DNA of 64,000 nucleotides from Gentiana macrophylla (lineage: Eukaryota; Streptophyta; Magnoliopsida; Gentianales; Gentianaceae), in NCBI GenBank assembly GCA_026214975.1, contig CM047815.1, forward strand, positions 75,483,299 to 75,547,298, given 5' to 3'. The notes beneath the pieces are model-generated. The model was not told the origin of the DNA, searched no databases, and saw only the letters and a list, made by a program, of their open reading frames with translations. The stretch's first letter is position 1. Every line of letters begins with the position of its first letter. Positions 11,661-24,196 of this stretch are shown piece after piece. The translations under genes were made by a program, and so were the position numbers.

Positions 11661-13556
11661 CTCACCGTCCGTTTTCTTTCTACACCTCGTCTTCCTCGCC
11701 CGTATCGGTGGTATAATTTTGAAAAAACCGATATAGTATAAGTCATCTTTGTCGAGCCAACGACGTAAAACAAAGGCGCTTGGTGGGAGGCAACCCACCC
11801 GTTTCTCCGTTTTGCTTGTTTTGCGGTGGTTTTATTGCTACTTTCTTTTGCCCTGTTGTTTTAGCCATAAGGCACGTACTTTTCATCTTTTCATGCCTCA
11901 TGTGACTTGTCTTGGATTTGTGGATTTTGTGTTGGGCACGTTTGGACGTGATTGGTTGTTATTGTATGTTTGAATCATATTTAACTATTTTTATGATATA
12001 CTTGTTCAAGTTTTCTGACGTGACGATGTCGTTCTTTTTATTATCCCCGGAATTCCCCATATTATATGCTTTGGCACGCGGACCATGTCCCGTGCATGTA
12101 TTTCTTGGATGTTTTTCAATGACTAGGGATTCGGGATGGACTACTTTCACGACCGTTACGGGACTTGATCGCGCCGTTTTGCCGGGCTCATAAGCTAAGT
12201 CTTTCTTTTTCCTTCTCGTTCACACACCGAGGACGGTGCTTCACTTTAGTTTGGGGGGGGGGGACGACTTAGCTTATTCGCGTGTTCTTAAAAGTATTAT
12301 GCCGTGATGTGATAAACTTGGTTTTTACTCGTTTCCGAGTCGATTCTTAGGCCGTTTTTCAAATTTTTCCAAGATTTTACCACCACGTTATATGCATGCC
12401 GTTCACAATTGAGTGGTGAAATGTCTTTAGTTTTGTGAATGTCTCACAGTGAGTCCATATTGTCATGATACGGAGCACTTTTTAGTACACGTTTGACGAC
12501 GTTTTTGCGTATCACGATTACTTTACACACCTGTACCCCTAGTTTCGAGGCGAAATAGAAGGATTGGCCTTGGTAGGAACACAGGATGACAGTTTTGGCG
12601 TTTTTTTTTTACCCTACTTTAGCCAAATAAGCCTGAGCCGAATGTTTGACCTTCGTAGCCCCTCTCAGCCTTGATAGAATGGTCCGACCACCATTCGCAT
12701 TATAACCATTTCGTTACTTAGTCAGAAACCTACCCTTGAGCCTTATTTTGGTCACATTCCCTTCATTTGACCCTACGAGTGGACTTAGTCTCTTGTTAAA
12801 CCACACTTGCCAAGGCAAATGTGGGGTGGGGGGAGATGTTGTTTTTGAGTCGGGTTGTTGTTTCCTCAGTTTTAGAGCTATAAGAAGGGGAGGAGCTCGA
12901 GTGATCTTTTTATAAGGCCTTTGGTTCAAAGAAGAAAAGAAAGAAAAGTTTAAAAAATAAAATAAAAAAAAATAAAAAAAAAATAAAAATGAAGTGAAAT
13001 AAAAGTTTGAATAAAGTGAATAAGTGTTGAGTCAAAGAAAGCCTTGTGCGGACGTGTATTGTTTGTCCATATAAAGTTGAGTTTGGAAGTTGTTTTGATT
13101 TGTTTGATGATCGGAGGAGTTTGGTGTTGATTTGTATGGTTGCAAGGAGGAGATACACTTGTTGATTTGGTTCACTCATATTTTCTCTTCTCCAGTTCCC
13201 AAATTATCCTTTCGGTTAGCCCCCTCTCGAGCCTAACGTTATAACCATTCAAGTCCTGCTGGACCGTGTTTAACCTTGGTTAATCCCGATTAGTGGAGAT
13301 TCTAGGAAGGGCAAGATTGTGTAAAGTCATTTGTCCGGTATTCCAAGCCGGAAATCGTATTAAGCACAAGTCGTCGTCATTCAACACACACTCACTCCGT
13401 GTCATGATTTGGTAGAGTCAATGTAATACATTCACTTAGTTAAACTCTTTTTACCTCGATATTTTGAACCACATGCATGTACCGTAAAGTTGATTCCTTG
13501 GTATTGTTTGAACGCCTAATTTACTCGAGGACGAGTAAAGGCTAAGTGTGGGGTGG
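11661..13556 (+). other. Non-coding region between pol and 3' LTR of D
   Basis: About 1.9 kb with no env-like or other convincing reading frame. It contains the block GTCGAGCCAACGACG...GGGAGGCAACCCACC near 11753-11802, also seen (inverted) in element E. It also has G- and A-rich simple stretches near 12247 and 12940-12990. It ends with the motif CTCGAGGACGAGTAAAGGCT, then AAGTGTGGGGTGG, which is the polypurine tract (about 13541-13556). Confidence 0.7.
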
Positions 13557-15130
13557 TGATGGGAACCAACTTTACAGTACATTTCTGTACAGTTTAGCCC
13601 ATGATTATCACATTTCTGGCATGTCTCGGGTGAGTTTAGACCCTATTTTGAGTATGAAATGAGGTTTTATTGCACGGCGAGTGACTGTCGGTTTTCCGTA
13701 AACTCGGCCTTATTTTAGCATTTTATACTGCTTTCCGAGCACCCGTAGTTGCGGGGTTACGCGTTTTCTTGTTGTTTTCATATGGATGCAGGACTAGGGT
13801 GTCTCGAGAGCCGGAAGACGAGAATTATTGAGGTTGGACGTGTCCGGTGCAAGAAAAGAGTGAAAAACGAAGGAAAAAGTGAAGTCACAGCCCGGACGGG
13901 CGTTTGCATCCATGGACGGGCGTCCAGGATTTGTGGACGGGCATTCAGGAAATCTGGACGGGCGTCCAAGTCTATCAGGATAGAGGGATTTTCAGCTGGA
14001 CGGGACCCCAGACGGGCGTTTGGTGAAGCTCAGCCCGACCCAAAAAGCTCAAATAAGGCGGACGGGCGTCCAAGTAAGCAAACGCCCGTCCACTCAAGAA
14101 CAACCCACTCGGACGGGCGCCCAGAAGCCGGGGCGGGCGCCCATACGCCGATCATATAAAGCGACTCATTTTCTCACAAATGCAAAAGCGTAAAACAGGG
14201 GAGTAGGTTTTTAGGCGATTTGGGGCGATTTTCTTCATCCTTAGGAGTTAGAATTAGTGCTATATATCATTAGAATCGTCTTTCGATCCTCTCTTTGATT
14301 GTACAACTTAAATCTTCGATCTCTAACATTTCGATTGTCAAGATTCGATCTTTTGTAAGCACATTTGGCACCTCCTTCAAGTTGAGTAAAGTAAGTATGT
14401 TCTTTTGTTATTCTATTGTTGTTGTGATGTTTTTCTTCCGTTTTTATTGCTTAGATTCGATTATGAGTAGCTAGATTCCTTGTATGGTTGAACTATGTGA
14501 AGATGGGTGAAACGCCGTTAGATCGATGAACCGGAAGGTAGTGTAGTGCGTAAATAAACGTTCTAATTAATAACCCGTATTTCGAAACTTGTTTGAATCA
14601 TTTTTTGAGTTAGATTGATCACCTAGTTCACCATTGCACACACTTAGCTTATAAATGTATGTTGCGGCGATGTGTGGGAACGGGGTTCCGAGACCGTAGA
14701 AGTTTTGAGCTTGAAAGGTAGTTTGACACCTACCCGTGTACTAGATTGACACCCTAGTCATCAAGTCCAAATCCAATACGGGGTTTGTCCTATGAGTTAT
14801 CGTTAGACGAGGGTAGAGTAAGGCTCGTTCGGGGCAATCTTTCCGAGGTAAAGTAATCCGGCAAAGCGTGGTTCACCCATACCCTTTTTAATTGTTGAGT
14901 CAGTAGAGTAATCTTTCTTTTATACAGTAGTTTCACTTCATATCTATCTGTTGACCTGAACTGAGCGCTAAGTCAACCGTGGTGTTCAAAACCAATCTCT
15001 GTGGGTTCGACCTCGGACTCCTCAAGCACTATCCTGCAATCGACCCAGTCCACTGCCGGTTAGAAAGTAGATTTTGCTAAGGTTTCGAGTTTTTACTTGA
15101 TCGACCGGACCGTAGAAAATCCGCTTATCA
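13557..15130 (+). repeat. Element D 3' LTR
   Basis: It starts TGATGGGAACC immediately after the polypurine tract and ends CCGCTTATCA at the TSD, 1574 bp in all. It holds a cluster of GACGGGCGTCC-type palindromic motifs (13893-14130) and a TATA-like box near 14153 (CATATAAAG), followed by the presumed transcribed part. Confidence 0.85.
13893..14130. repeat. Dispersed GGACGGGCGTCC motifs in LTR of D
   Basis: Around ten copies, several imperfect, of a 10-12 bp GC-rich near-palindrome lie just upstream of the TATA-like box. The reading frame across them is a by-product of the repeats. A promoter-element role is only a guess from position. Confidence 0.7.
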
Positions 15131-15135
15131 GCAAC

Positions 15136-17284
15136 TGTTTTTCTTTGGCCGGGATCCAAATCCCGACCTGTACACACTGATCGTCTTCTCATTCCCAGAG
15201 ACGAACATTCTCGACTGCATCACTGAAGACCTAGCTCTTCTCCTCTTCTTCCTCCGGAATTAGTTCCTCGACCAGAACTTGTTGTACTGCCATTTTCCCG
15301 TTCATGACAATGGAGTTACAACTCCGCGCGGCCTCAACATCTCCCTTTACCTAGTGGGAACCGTTCCTGGTAGGAAACTTCATGCTGTTGTGGAATGTGG
15401 AGATGATAGCGCGCAGGTCGAAGAGCGCAGGCCGTCCTATAATAACATTATAGGCCGAGGGAGCTTTGACTACCACATAGTTTAACTCAAGGGTCCTTCA
15501 TTTCTCGCCATCCCCGACCGTTGTGAGTAACTTTATCGATCCCATAGGATGAACTGCTTGCCCTGTGAACCCAAACAAAGGAGACGCTATAGGAGCTAGG
15601 TCCTTCTCCTGTAGCTTCATTGCCTGAAAAGCCGAGTAATACAAGATGTTTACCGCGTTGTCATTGTCGATGCAGACCCTTGACACACGGGCTCGACTAA
15701 TCACCGCTTCGATAACCAACCCTTCACTATGACTCCGAGACTTGGGGATATCATCTTGGGGTCCACACCCGACTGCTGTCGTAAACCTCATTTGCTTGCG
15801 TTCTCTCGAGCTGTCAGCTGGTTCTCGACTGGCTCGGTCTTTATCGTTCTCCCCTGGCCCGAAGATCGTATTGACATAACTGTTCGGTCGATTATCGTCG
15901 TACTTGTCTCGACCATAGCTATCTCTGTTATTTCTATCATGGTCCGGAGATCGATTTCGTTGAGGTGATCGCTCTCTCCGTCTTTGAGCATCTCGGCCTC
16001 GACCCCTGTCATGATCGGTGTTCTTCCTTTTGTACTCTCTATGCCCTTTGGCTCATCACATCGAAATCTATCGACTACTTCATCTAGCTTTCCTTCCTGA
16101 ATGCAGATGTCGATGTCTCTTTTTAGGTCGTTACAATCCTCTGTGGTATGGCCTATGTCCTCATGAAATTCGCAATATTTGCTTGAATTCCTCTTTTCTC
16201 GAGGTTTCTTCAATGGTGGCGGTCTTTTCGCTATGTTTTTCGAGAGCATGATGGATAACACTTCTGCTCAAGACCGATTAAGTGGGATGAAATCCCTGTC
16301 GCGTTTAGCTCCTTTCTTTCCTAATCGGTCTGAGACGGGCGCCTCTATACGGTCCCAGACTGAGGGTTTACTCTCGACATCCTGTCTCCTGGATTGATTC
16401 TTGTTCGGACCTCGATTGTCTTTCTTCGAATCCATCCAGTCGGATTGGGTGTGCCTACGCACTGCCTCTTCCCCCTGACAGAATCTGTGCACCACGTTAA
16501 CACACTCGTCCATGGTGTGAGGGACGTCTCTGCTCAACTTCATGTATAACTTCGTATTACGCAGTCCCCCCACAAACAATGTGATCAGAAGTCGATCATC
16601 TACATCCTTGACCTACATGGCCTCGAGATTAAATCTCTTTAGATAATCCAGTATTGTTTCATCCTTTTGCTGCCTCATGTTCATGAGGTGCGTGGCGCTT
16701 AAGTGAAACTTTTTGTTGACGATGAATGCATCCCGAAACTTGCGGGCTAACATGGTAAAATTGGAGATCGACCCGGGTCGTAGCTTGGTAAACCATTCCC
16801 TGGCTCGACCTACGAGCAGTGTCTCAAATGCCCGACATCGCATCGCATCAGGTGCGCCGTCCAACCTCATCTGAGATAGATACCTGTATAGATGGTCTTC
16901 CGGATCGGTAGTACCATCGTAAGGCTCTATCTTCGGTATCTTAAACCCCTTAAGTTTAGGGAAACTCTCGATCTCCTTCGTGAAAGGGGACTCCAACCAT
17001 AGCGAGACATGACTTTTCCCTAGAATAACGTCCAGCTCCTCCCTAACGCTGTCCTCATCCATCTTCTGATGCTTCTGTTGGATCTCGCGTCTCTTTCTCT
17101 CTACAGAGCTGGAGGACGCACTGACTTCGTCTCCGGGAGTCTGCTTAGGCTTTTCTGCAGCGTCCTTCGGACCGCCGTCTGCTGCTGCATCTTTCGGGCC
17201 GCCGTCTGCTTGCGGCTGCACCATAAATGCCTCTGCTATAATACTAGACATTAATTCGCGATCCGCCCCTGCCAACTGATCCAC
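15136..17284 (-). pseudogene. Element C gag-protease, with stops and a frameshift
   Basis: From ATG 17284 the minus strand encodes a Ty3/gypsy gag: an N-terminal low-complexity part with a repeated DGGPKDAA, then the Retrotrans_gag domain (PKIEPYDGTTDPEDHLYRYL, GRAREWFTKLRPGSISNF). Two in-frame stops interrupt it (near 16611 and 16265), after which a zinc-knuckle-like YCEFHEDIGHTTEDC follows. A frameshift near 15790 leads into a retropepsin-like domain (RVCIDNDNAVNILYYSAF), where the usual DTG/DNG triad is altered. The conserved APSAYNVIIGRPALFDL block lies at about 15390-15480. D interrupts the frame at 15131. The order and motifs fit the Tat clade. Confidence 0.8.
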
Positions 17285-17513
17285 GATAGCTTGGTGTTAT
17301 GGAGCAAGACCCTGCTTTTCTCTCTAGGGATTTTCATGGACGGGGTCCAAGACTGGATCTTTCTCTCCCTCAGCATCTAGATCTATCTGCTCGTTAATCT
17401 GCAAGCTCTGTTGATCTGTGGCTTTGGATGCGGTTTTCTTGGCGTTCTTTTCCTTGGAGGGCATCGTGATCTTGGTGTATTCAACAGTAGAAGGGCCCTC
17501 CTTCTAGCGCCAA

Positions 17514-18021
17514 TGACGATGACCGATTTAGTCACCTAAATAATCCGGGCCTTGATTGGATCTAGTGATGAACACCCAAAACCCTAATGCCTAAAGAATA
17601 AGAATGTGTGTTGTGATTTGCGGCTGAGTCTAAGAATTTATCTTAGATTGCCTACGTATCCTGTTATGTTCCAGGAATCAAGCCTTACGTAGTTCCTGGA
17701 TTGTGGTATTTATAATGACAACACATGCCTTAACCCAAACACTACGGTTTGAGTTATTGTCATATTTACCCTTAATGGGCCTTAACCCTTGCCCAAGTTA
17801 TCACACTGTTAATGGGCCTTGACAGCTGGTGCAGACTCCGTCCTCCATGTCGATGTTGCCGACCTGCGGTACTCGACTCTGGGACTCATTGTCCTACACT
17901 GATCGATTCTCGATCGTCGTAGCCTCGAGTCTGGGCATCGACATGAGTACCTTAGTGCTAATCCATAATGTGAGGACCAACCGATAGATGACACGTGGAG
18001 GGGTGAAACCCTGTATCGTCA
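17514..18021 (-). repeat. Element C 5' LTR
   Basis: 508 bp, TG...CA, partner of 7928-8431. On the minus strand a TATA-type sequence (ATTATAAATACC) lies mid-LTR. The same LTR family occurs as a solo copy at 39248-39779. Confidence 0.9.
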
Positions 18022-18540
18022 CCGAGCTGGAATCAAGCTTATAGAAGATTCGATCGAGGACAAGCTCTAAATATCTCGCCCATTATCCCGGGGTTTTAAT
18101 GCTCGAAGAGGGAGACATGGTAACAAGGTTGTGTATAACACAGCCCACATTCATTGTAGTCTCAGAAGTGGCATTGGGAGTGGTTGATACCTCCAACTTA
18201 CTGGTTATAGGTTGAGATGAGTCAGTGTGTATACCACTATTCACATTCTCCATGAGCCTCATTAATGTAAATAGTAGTGGAAGTAGTTATTACCTCCAAC
18301 TTATTGGTAAAGTTTTTATCTCGCACTTCCATATGTGTCTTCCCTTTAACCATTCTGCCTTTAGGAACATTTGTCCACTGATCTTCAGAAGTTTAATGAT
18401 GCCGAGCTGGAGTCGGGTTGATAGAATATTTGCTCGAGGGCGAGCTTTAAATATGATGCCAAGATGGAATCAGGCATATAGAAGATTCGCTCAAAGGCGA
18501 GCTCCAAATATGATGCCGAGCTAGATTCGGTCTTATAGTT
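18022..18540. repeat. Element B array of ~55-bp units
   Basis: Degenerate units of the form GCCGAGCTGGAATC...TATAGAAGATTCG...AGCTCTAAATAT recur near 18022, 18412, 18458 and 18513. Less clear sequence (18090-18400) separates the first from the rest. One more unit lies left of element C. Non-coding. Confidence 0.6.
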
Positions 18541-18870
18541 CCACGCTATGAAACTGACGGGCTTATGATGCCGCGCTATGAAGCGGATGGGCTTATGATG
18601 GCGCTCTATTAAGTAGACGGGCTTAGGTGCCGTACTATGTAGCGGACGGGCTTAGGTGCCGCGCTATGAAGCGGACGGGCTTATGATGCCATGCTATTAA
18701 GCAGGCGGGCTTAGAGTTGAGGCCGTGCTACTAAGCGGGCGGTCTTTTGGTGCCGCGCTATTAAACGGACGGTCTTTTGGTGCCGCGCTACTAAACGGAT
18801 GGTCTTTTGGCAGGGACGGTCTTTTGGTGCAGCGCTATCAAGCGGACGGACATGTTGTTGGTGAAGAGAA
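18540..18870. repeat. Element B array of ~30-bp units
   Basis: About ten units close to GCCGCGCTATGAAGCGGACGG plus GCTTATGAT, with drift (TTTTGGT replacing TTATGAT) in later units. Each unit contains the dyad-like GCGCTATNAAGCG. Confidence 0.8.
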
Positions 18871-18975
18871 ATCCTATTTTGATGACGAGCTGACCTCTGG
18901 TGAGTTCCAAAAATATGAAGGGTCATCCCGCCACTTTTGGTCGGGAGAGTTCCAAAAATAAGATAGCTCGACCCA

Positions 18976-20067
18976 TGACGGACTATTTCTAGGCTATACA
19001 ATCCTTACCGGCAGTGTACCGGGTCAAATTGTAGCGCTAGTATGGTGAGTCAGGTGTCGAATCCTCAGGGAAACGTGTGGTAATTCAGAGTGTGGTTAAA
19101 CACCAAGAAGCTATTATTAACTCGATCTAAGTCGCAGTTTTTACCTTTTATAGGGTTAGATTGTTATAGTTAGATGTTAGTAAAACAGTAAATAAATACT
19201 TATATAATATACAGATATATATATAAATATATAAATACATAAATAGATACATAGACATAAATATATATATAGATATATAGATATATATAATATAAATACT
19301 AATATAATATATAGAAACTAGCCAAGATAATGTTATTGAACCATGATCCCTTTTTAGTTAAATGATGAGACAGGTCTTCCTTTTTCAAGGTGTAATTATT
19401 ATGTGAAACGGTGCACTCCTCACTTCAACAGCTTCTCTCACACGAAAGCGTCATTTAAATCGTCATATGTCTCATCAATCAAGCCCAATGTCATCCAAAA
19501 GATTGGGTACTCCGTTTTGTCATGCGGTCAATGTCAAGGATCTCGATCGTAACATGTAAATTAACGTAATAAGATCTTGAGCACAATTTTAATAAGATTT
19601 GTTTCTCTCAAAACAAATCGCCCCGGAGGAAATAGGATTCCGTTGTCACGTTTTCACTCGCCATTTTTACCTCCGGTTTTCTACCTTTTTTCTCATATCC
19701 TAACTTCACCGTTTAGTTCGTCATTAGGTTACGATTCAGTTTATATTGATTAGCTATGTCAATATTAACGTTTCATTAAGCTCAAGTAGAAAAAGATTCA
19801 TCATATTCAATTTTAATCATTTTTAACATAGTCAATCATCCATTTTACCAAAAAAGATTAAAATAGTTCAATTACATATTTTGGCTAATATTACTAATAC
19901 TAATATATATATATAAATAGATAGAAATAATAAACATAATAACATTAGAATATATTATGATTACAATTTGTTGAATCGGGTTGTTTCCACCGAGATAGAG
20001 CATAACAAAGCTTCAAAATCAACAATCTTCGATAATTATTCCATCATTACAACGATACTATAACTTT

Positions 20068-20133
<66 letters not shown>

Positions 20134-20294
20134 ATATATATAAACATATATATATATATATATATATGGGCCCAAAATGATGAAAACAAGAAAAGAGAAG
20201 AAAGGAGATGGAAGAAGAGGAAATGGAGGAAATGGGAAGGAGATGAGAAGAGAGGGGCAAGGATTGTGATGAGTTTGGGGAGGTATTTATAGGG

Positions 20295-20325
<31 letters not shown>

Positions 20326-20336
20326 TATATATATAT

Positions 20337-20409
<73 letters not shown>

Positions 20410-21073
20410 TATATTTATAAGAGTATATGCGATGGATATTTGCTAGCAAGTTTTTTAGAAGATGGTGGGTGTAATGATGAGTTATCACATGCACCACTAG
20501 GTGGTTATAATCAAGTTGGGAAAATATCTTCACTTTTCCCGGCGTTTCTATTGCGGCGCTTATCAATAAAATAGCCATTACTTGAGTTGTAGACCTCCAA
20601 TTGACGTGATTCAAAATGCGTTGGAAAGCTCATTTGAATATCTACAACTTTTATGAAGAACTCTTCCCCAGAAAATGCCTCTAAGTTGGGTCAAATATCT
20701 GTCGAAGATATTTTACGGTATAAGTTCGTAGGAAAATCGACCCTTTAAACTCGTAAGCTTGTGGCATCTTCTTCTTTCCCTCAAAATCCATCTTTTAGTG
20801 CTAAAAACATGTCATTACGTGGAATCTTGGTCAATGTATAATCCTGCAATGAACCACCAAAACACCAAACGTAAATCCGACACGACACTCAGTTTCTAAA
20901 CCGGTACAAAACTTATAAAAACTTATAAAAATACGATAATTTATATAATAATACTACTTACACATTTGGATAAAACTTAGTAATTATGACTTGAGTTGGT
21001 ACAATAATGCTCAAAGTGTTATCAATATTAGGGTAAAATGTCATAATAATGATTGACAATTTGTTGCTCATCA
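18976..21073 (-). repeat. Element E 3' LTR
   Basis: 2098 bp, starting TGACGGACTATT and ending TTGCTCATCA on the plus strand. It differs from its partner at 26247-28248 by scattered small changes and mainly by the length of its AT microsatellites (20070-20165 and 20297-20415). Confidence 0.9.
20070..20415. repeat. (TA)n / (CA)n microsatellites in LTR of E
   Basis: Two long TA runs with ACACAC interruptions flank a 120-bp purine-rich segment (GGGCCCAAAATGATG...). Long Tyr-Ile reading frames across them are artefacts. Confidence 0.95.
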
Positions 21074-23075
21074 CAACTCCCCACTTAGCTTTTGGTCGTC
21101 CTCGAGCAAAACAAGCGATAAAACAAATTGAATGAGGGACAAATTCATGAAGATATAAGATGTAAGGGACAACCAGATGTTGCAACCATTAGAATTACAA
21201 CCAGGCGTTAACCTTAATATAAGTGTATAACAGAGTGTGTGTGTGTGACAAGCATTTTCAATTTCCACTATCCTCTCTTGAATAATTCAAGCAAACGTAC
21301 AAGTAACCATTCAGACAGTCCTAATGACTTTCCTATGTATAGGCAGTAACAATTCCACACAAAGTTCTCCCGTGTACTTATTAGGATAATCCCTAATGCA
21401 TATCATTCAGTTTATACTGGGGATAGTCAGAAGATAACTAAGTTTTCAACCATGCTTAACCAAATTTCCACATTGTCATTTGCCAATTTTTACTTAATTT
21501 CACATAAATTCACATGTGTAGCATATGCCTTCATTCCCAGCAATAGGACGTTTCGTGATAACACCCTAGCTGGACTACTATCATCAGGTAGTCGGGAGCT
21601 TTTAAGCCTCATAGTGATATAGGACGTTTCGTGATAACGCCCTACCGCACTCAAATCATTGGTAGCTACATCTGACATATAAATAGTTCATCTTAGTTTG
21701 GTATTATTCCTTTCATTCCATTTTCCCAATAAACTTAACTTATATCCTTCCTATCACATTCAAACCTTCGGATATTCACAATACGCTCGTGGTTAGGTAC
21801 TAAGTTACTTCACGCAAGTCTCTCTAGGATAAACCACTAGGATACTGAATGGATACAGTTTAAAATTTTCGCTTCAATATCAAAGGCTTACGTGAAAGAA
21901 TTCATGTTACACAAATAAATTTGGGGTTAAAATGCACTTACGGTTCACGTTGGTTATACACATCCAAATTGATCATTACATCTTCAAATTCATGAAATAT
22001 ATGCCTTGTACAATTTATTTTAATCAACTAAATAATGCTCGAAAAAAATCAAAAACTAAGGGATTTATTGATACAAAATAAGCACTAATGCCATTGCTAG
22101 ACCAACCACGACTCCACTCCCCACTTACGAACTTACATTGTCCCCAATGTAAAGTGAGTGTAAAAAAAGTTGTTGGGAAAGCAATGGTACACTAAAACAA
22201 GTCAAAACAAATACTGGGATTATAAAAAAGGGTGGGTGGGTGGGTCAAAGTTATGACCGTTGTGTGTGCGAGATAAAATAAAAGTGTGTGAGTGTGACAA
22301 TTAGTAGTGACGACAGAAGGTAGATAAACACACCACATAAACTTTTATTGGTTTAAAACACACAATATTCCATAGTAGTTGAACTAATACATGTCACACA
22401 TTATTTGAAATTTAAAACAGACTAGATCATGATATGAAATATGTGACAAAGTATTAACTCTGAGTCTTTTTTATACCCAGATCCTCAAGGGTTATTTCAA
22501 ATCATTCTATCAACCTTCGTCCAAGAAATGATGCATTTGAATTTTCTCTTTGCTTTCTCTCGGGATTTTCGGATAACCACCTAATCGTTCCCGTTTTAAT
22601 GACATTCAAACATTCATCCCGAGACTTGGTGAAACAAAATGAAAATCAATCCGAAGTATTGGCAAAGTATCATCCAAAGTATGAGTAATTATTATATTTA
22701 ACATTTTTACGGGTTGCCTCCCGGTAGCGCTTTCGGTTAACGTCGTTTGCTCGACACTTAAACAACCATAATGATGATGATTAACTAATATAATATACTA
22801 AACAAAATGGGATACTTCTAACAATTACTCACCAAAGCATGTAACAATTAAGCACACGATCAGTCGAAAATAAATGCTTAAGGAATAATTAAAAAGATAG
22901 TACCCGTGATTTTACTATATTTATAGTCTATAGCTAGACTTTCTCTTGCTTCGGTTTTCTAATGCACTGGTGGTGGGTCATCCTCACGCACCGCATCCGT
23001 CTTTTTTATCAATACTGGTCTCCAACATATGTTAGACGAATGTCGTCGAATCCAATGGTTCTTGACCTTTTCCTT
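21074..23075 (-). other. Element E non-coding region (PPT side)
   Basis: About 2 kb without a coding frame. On the minus strand it contains, in order, GTCGAGCAAACGACGTTAAC with GGGAGGCAACCCGT (about 22709-22755), a TTACATTGGGGACAATGTAAG block (about 22125-22155), and CTCGAGGACGACCAAAAGCT just before the polypurine tract. The first block lies downstream of integrase in element D. E therefore looks like an Athila-type element from which the segment between protease and this block was lost. Confidence 0.75.
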
Positions 23076-24113
23076 TCATTTTCGAGCTTTCGGTTTGTGA
23101 GCCTTCATATTATTGATAGAGTCATCTTCTTCAACTACCTGCGTGTTAGTACGATCCACAACAAGGGGACACAAAGTGTCCATACAAGAACAAGATTCTA
23201 GTGTAGTGCATGGATATTTTAAGTAAATGTTGAAGACAACGCGCTCATCACTCACTCCCAAACTAAGCTCTCCCTTCCGAACATCGATCACAGCTCCCAC
23301 CGTTGCTAAAAATGGTCTCCCGAGGATAAGGGGTGCACTCCCTACCTCCATATCCATAACAACAAAATCGACGGGGAAGTAAAATTTATCAACCTTAACC
23401 AACACGTCTTCAATGACTCCTTTAGGATGTTTAATAGATCGATCTGCAAGTTGGAGAGTCATCTCCGTACGCTTAAGCTTACATATGCCAAGTTTCATGA
23501 AATCATTGTAGGACATGAGGTTTATGCTTGCACCGAGATCACAAAGCGCCTTCTCAAACAAAAGTCCCCCAATTTTACATGGGATAGTAAAACTACCAGG
23601 ATCTTTAAGTTTAGGAGGAAGCTTATGTTGAAGCACGGCGGAACACTCCTCACTTAGACACACCGTCTCATATTCTTCCAACCGTTTCTTTCTGGATAGT
23701 ATGTCTTTAAGAAACTTACCATATTCCGGCATATTGATTAGAGCTTCAATGAAAGGGATATTAATAGTTAAGTGCCGAAAAGTGTCAAGAAATCGTACGT
23801 ACTTCTTATCCAACTTCATCTTTTTCATTTCCTCTCTCGGGGGATAGGGAAGTGATTCAAGATCAATTAAATTAGGGTTAGAATGTATACTTCCCTTACC
23901 CTTGTCGTTAGACGAAGATGGTGAAGCTTCCTTGGATGTTTGTGCATTTAGAGGACACCGTGTGTCATCATTCTCGCACCTTTTTCTTCGTAATCCGTGA
24001 CTGGATATGGTGTTTGCCTCACAGGAGTTGAACCGAGGTGAATTTGGGTTGAGCCGGATAAGGTTCGGTTTGAATTGGCCCTTCCAAACTTGATTCCTTT
24101 TAACTCGCTTCAT
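23076..24113 (-). pseudogene. Element E protease region
   Basis: A 345-codon minus-strand frame. Its middle part matches the retropepsin-like domain of Athila elements: LPPKLKDPGSFTIPCKIGG, then KALCDLGASINLMSYNDFMK (active-site DLGAS in place of DTG/DSG), and SAPLILGRPFLATVGAVIDV near the end. The frame terminates after a lysine-rich tail instead of continuing into RT. It is in a different frame from the upstream gag segments, so expression as a fusion would need correction of frameshifts. Confidence 0.75.
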
Positions 24114-24196
24114 TGGACAAGGTCCTTAGATCATTCGAGTCTTGGATTTTTCAATATTCTAGAACCTTGACCCATTCCTCATCCTCACTTTCAGTT

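Larger units (their letters stand above)
8653..15130 (+). mobile_element. Gypsy element D with inverted LTR termini, TSD GCAAC
   Basis: D inserted into C's polyprotein between its protease region and RT. GCAAC is duplicated on both sides (8648-8652 and 15131-15135). The right side is a complete 3' LTR (13557-15130), preceded by a polypurine tract and a plus-strand pol. The left side has no 5' LTR, PBS, gag or protease. Instead the first 130 bp (8653-8782) are the reverse complement of the last 130 bp of the 3' LTR (15001-15130), with one mismatch. Both ends therefore read TGATAAGCGG... going inward. Pol starts abruptly at 8783 inside the RT N-terminus. Confidence 0.9.
7928..18021 (-). mobile_element. 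Gypsy element C (Tat-type, internally deleted), TSD CCGAG
   Basis: It is bounded by two LTRs of about 0.5 kb (7928-8431, 17514-18021) with TG...CA ends (TGACGATG...ATCGTCA). A perfect 5-bp target duplication, CCGAG, flanks it (7923-7927 and 18022-18026). Gag is on the minus strand next to the right LTR, which is therefore the 5' LTR. The PBS region beside it reads TTGGCGCTAGAAGGAGGG on the minus strand; I could not assign the tRNA. RT, RNase H and integrase are almost all gone. Element D interrupts it at 8652/15131. Confidence 0.9.

Noticed and set aside
12910..13179. Minus-strand Phe/Leu-rich frame
   Set aside because: It comes from an A-rich simple stretch in the non-coding part of element D.
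13749..14159. Open frame of 136 codons in the LTR of D
   Set aside because: It is produced by the GC-rich GACGGGCGTCC repeats and has no protein-like features.
8653..15130. Element D as a DNA transposon with TIRs
   Set aside because: The inverted ends are LTR sequence and the cargo is a Ty3/gypsy pol with a polypurine tract; no transposase is present.
20036..20614. Long minus-strand frame rich in Tyr-Ile and Cys-Val
   Set aside because: It is the translation of TA/CA microsatellites within the LTR of E; the same artefact appears at 27319-27787.
23427..23657. Plus-strand frame within element E
   Set aside because: It is the antisense shadow of the protease coding sequence, with no known domain.
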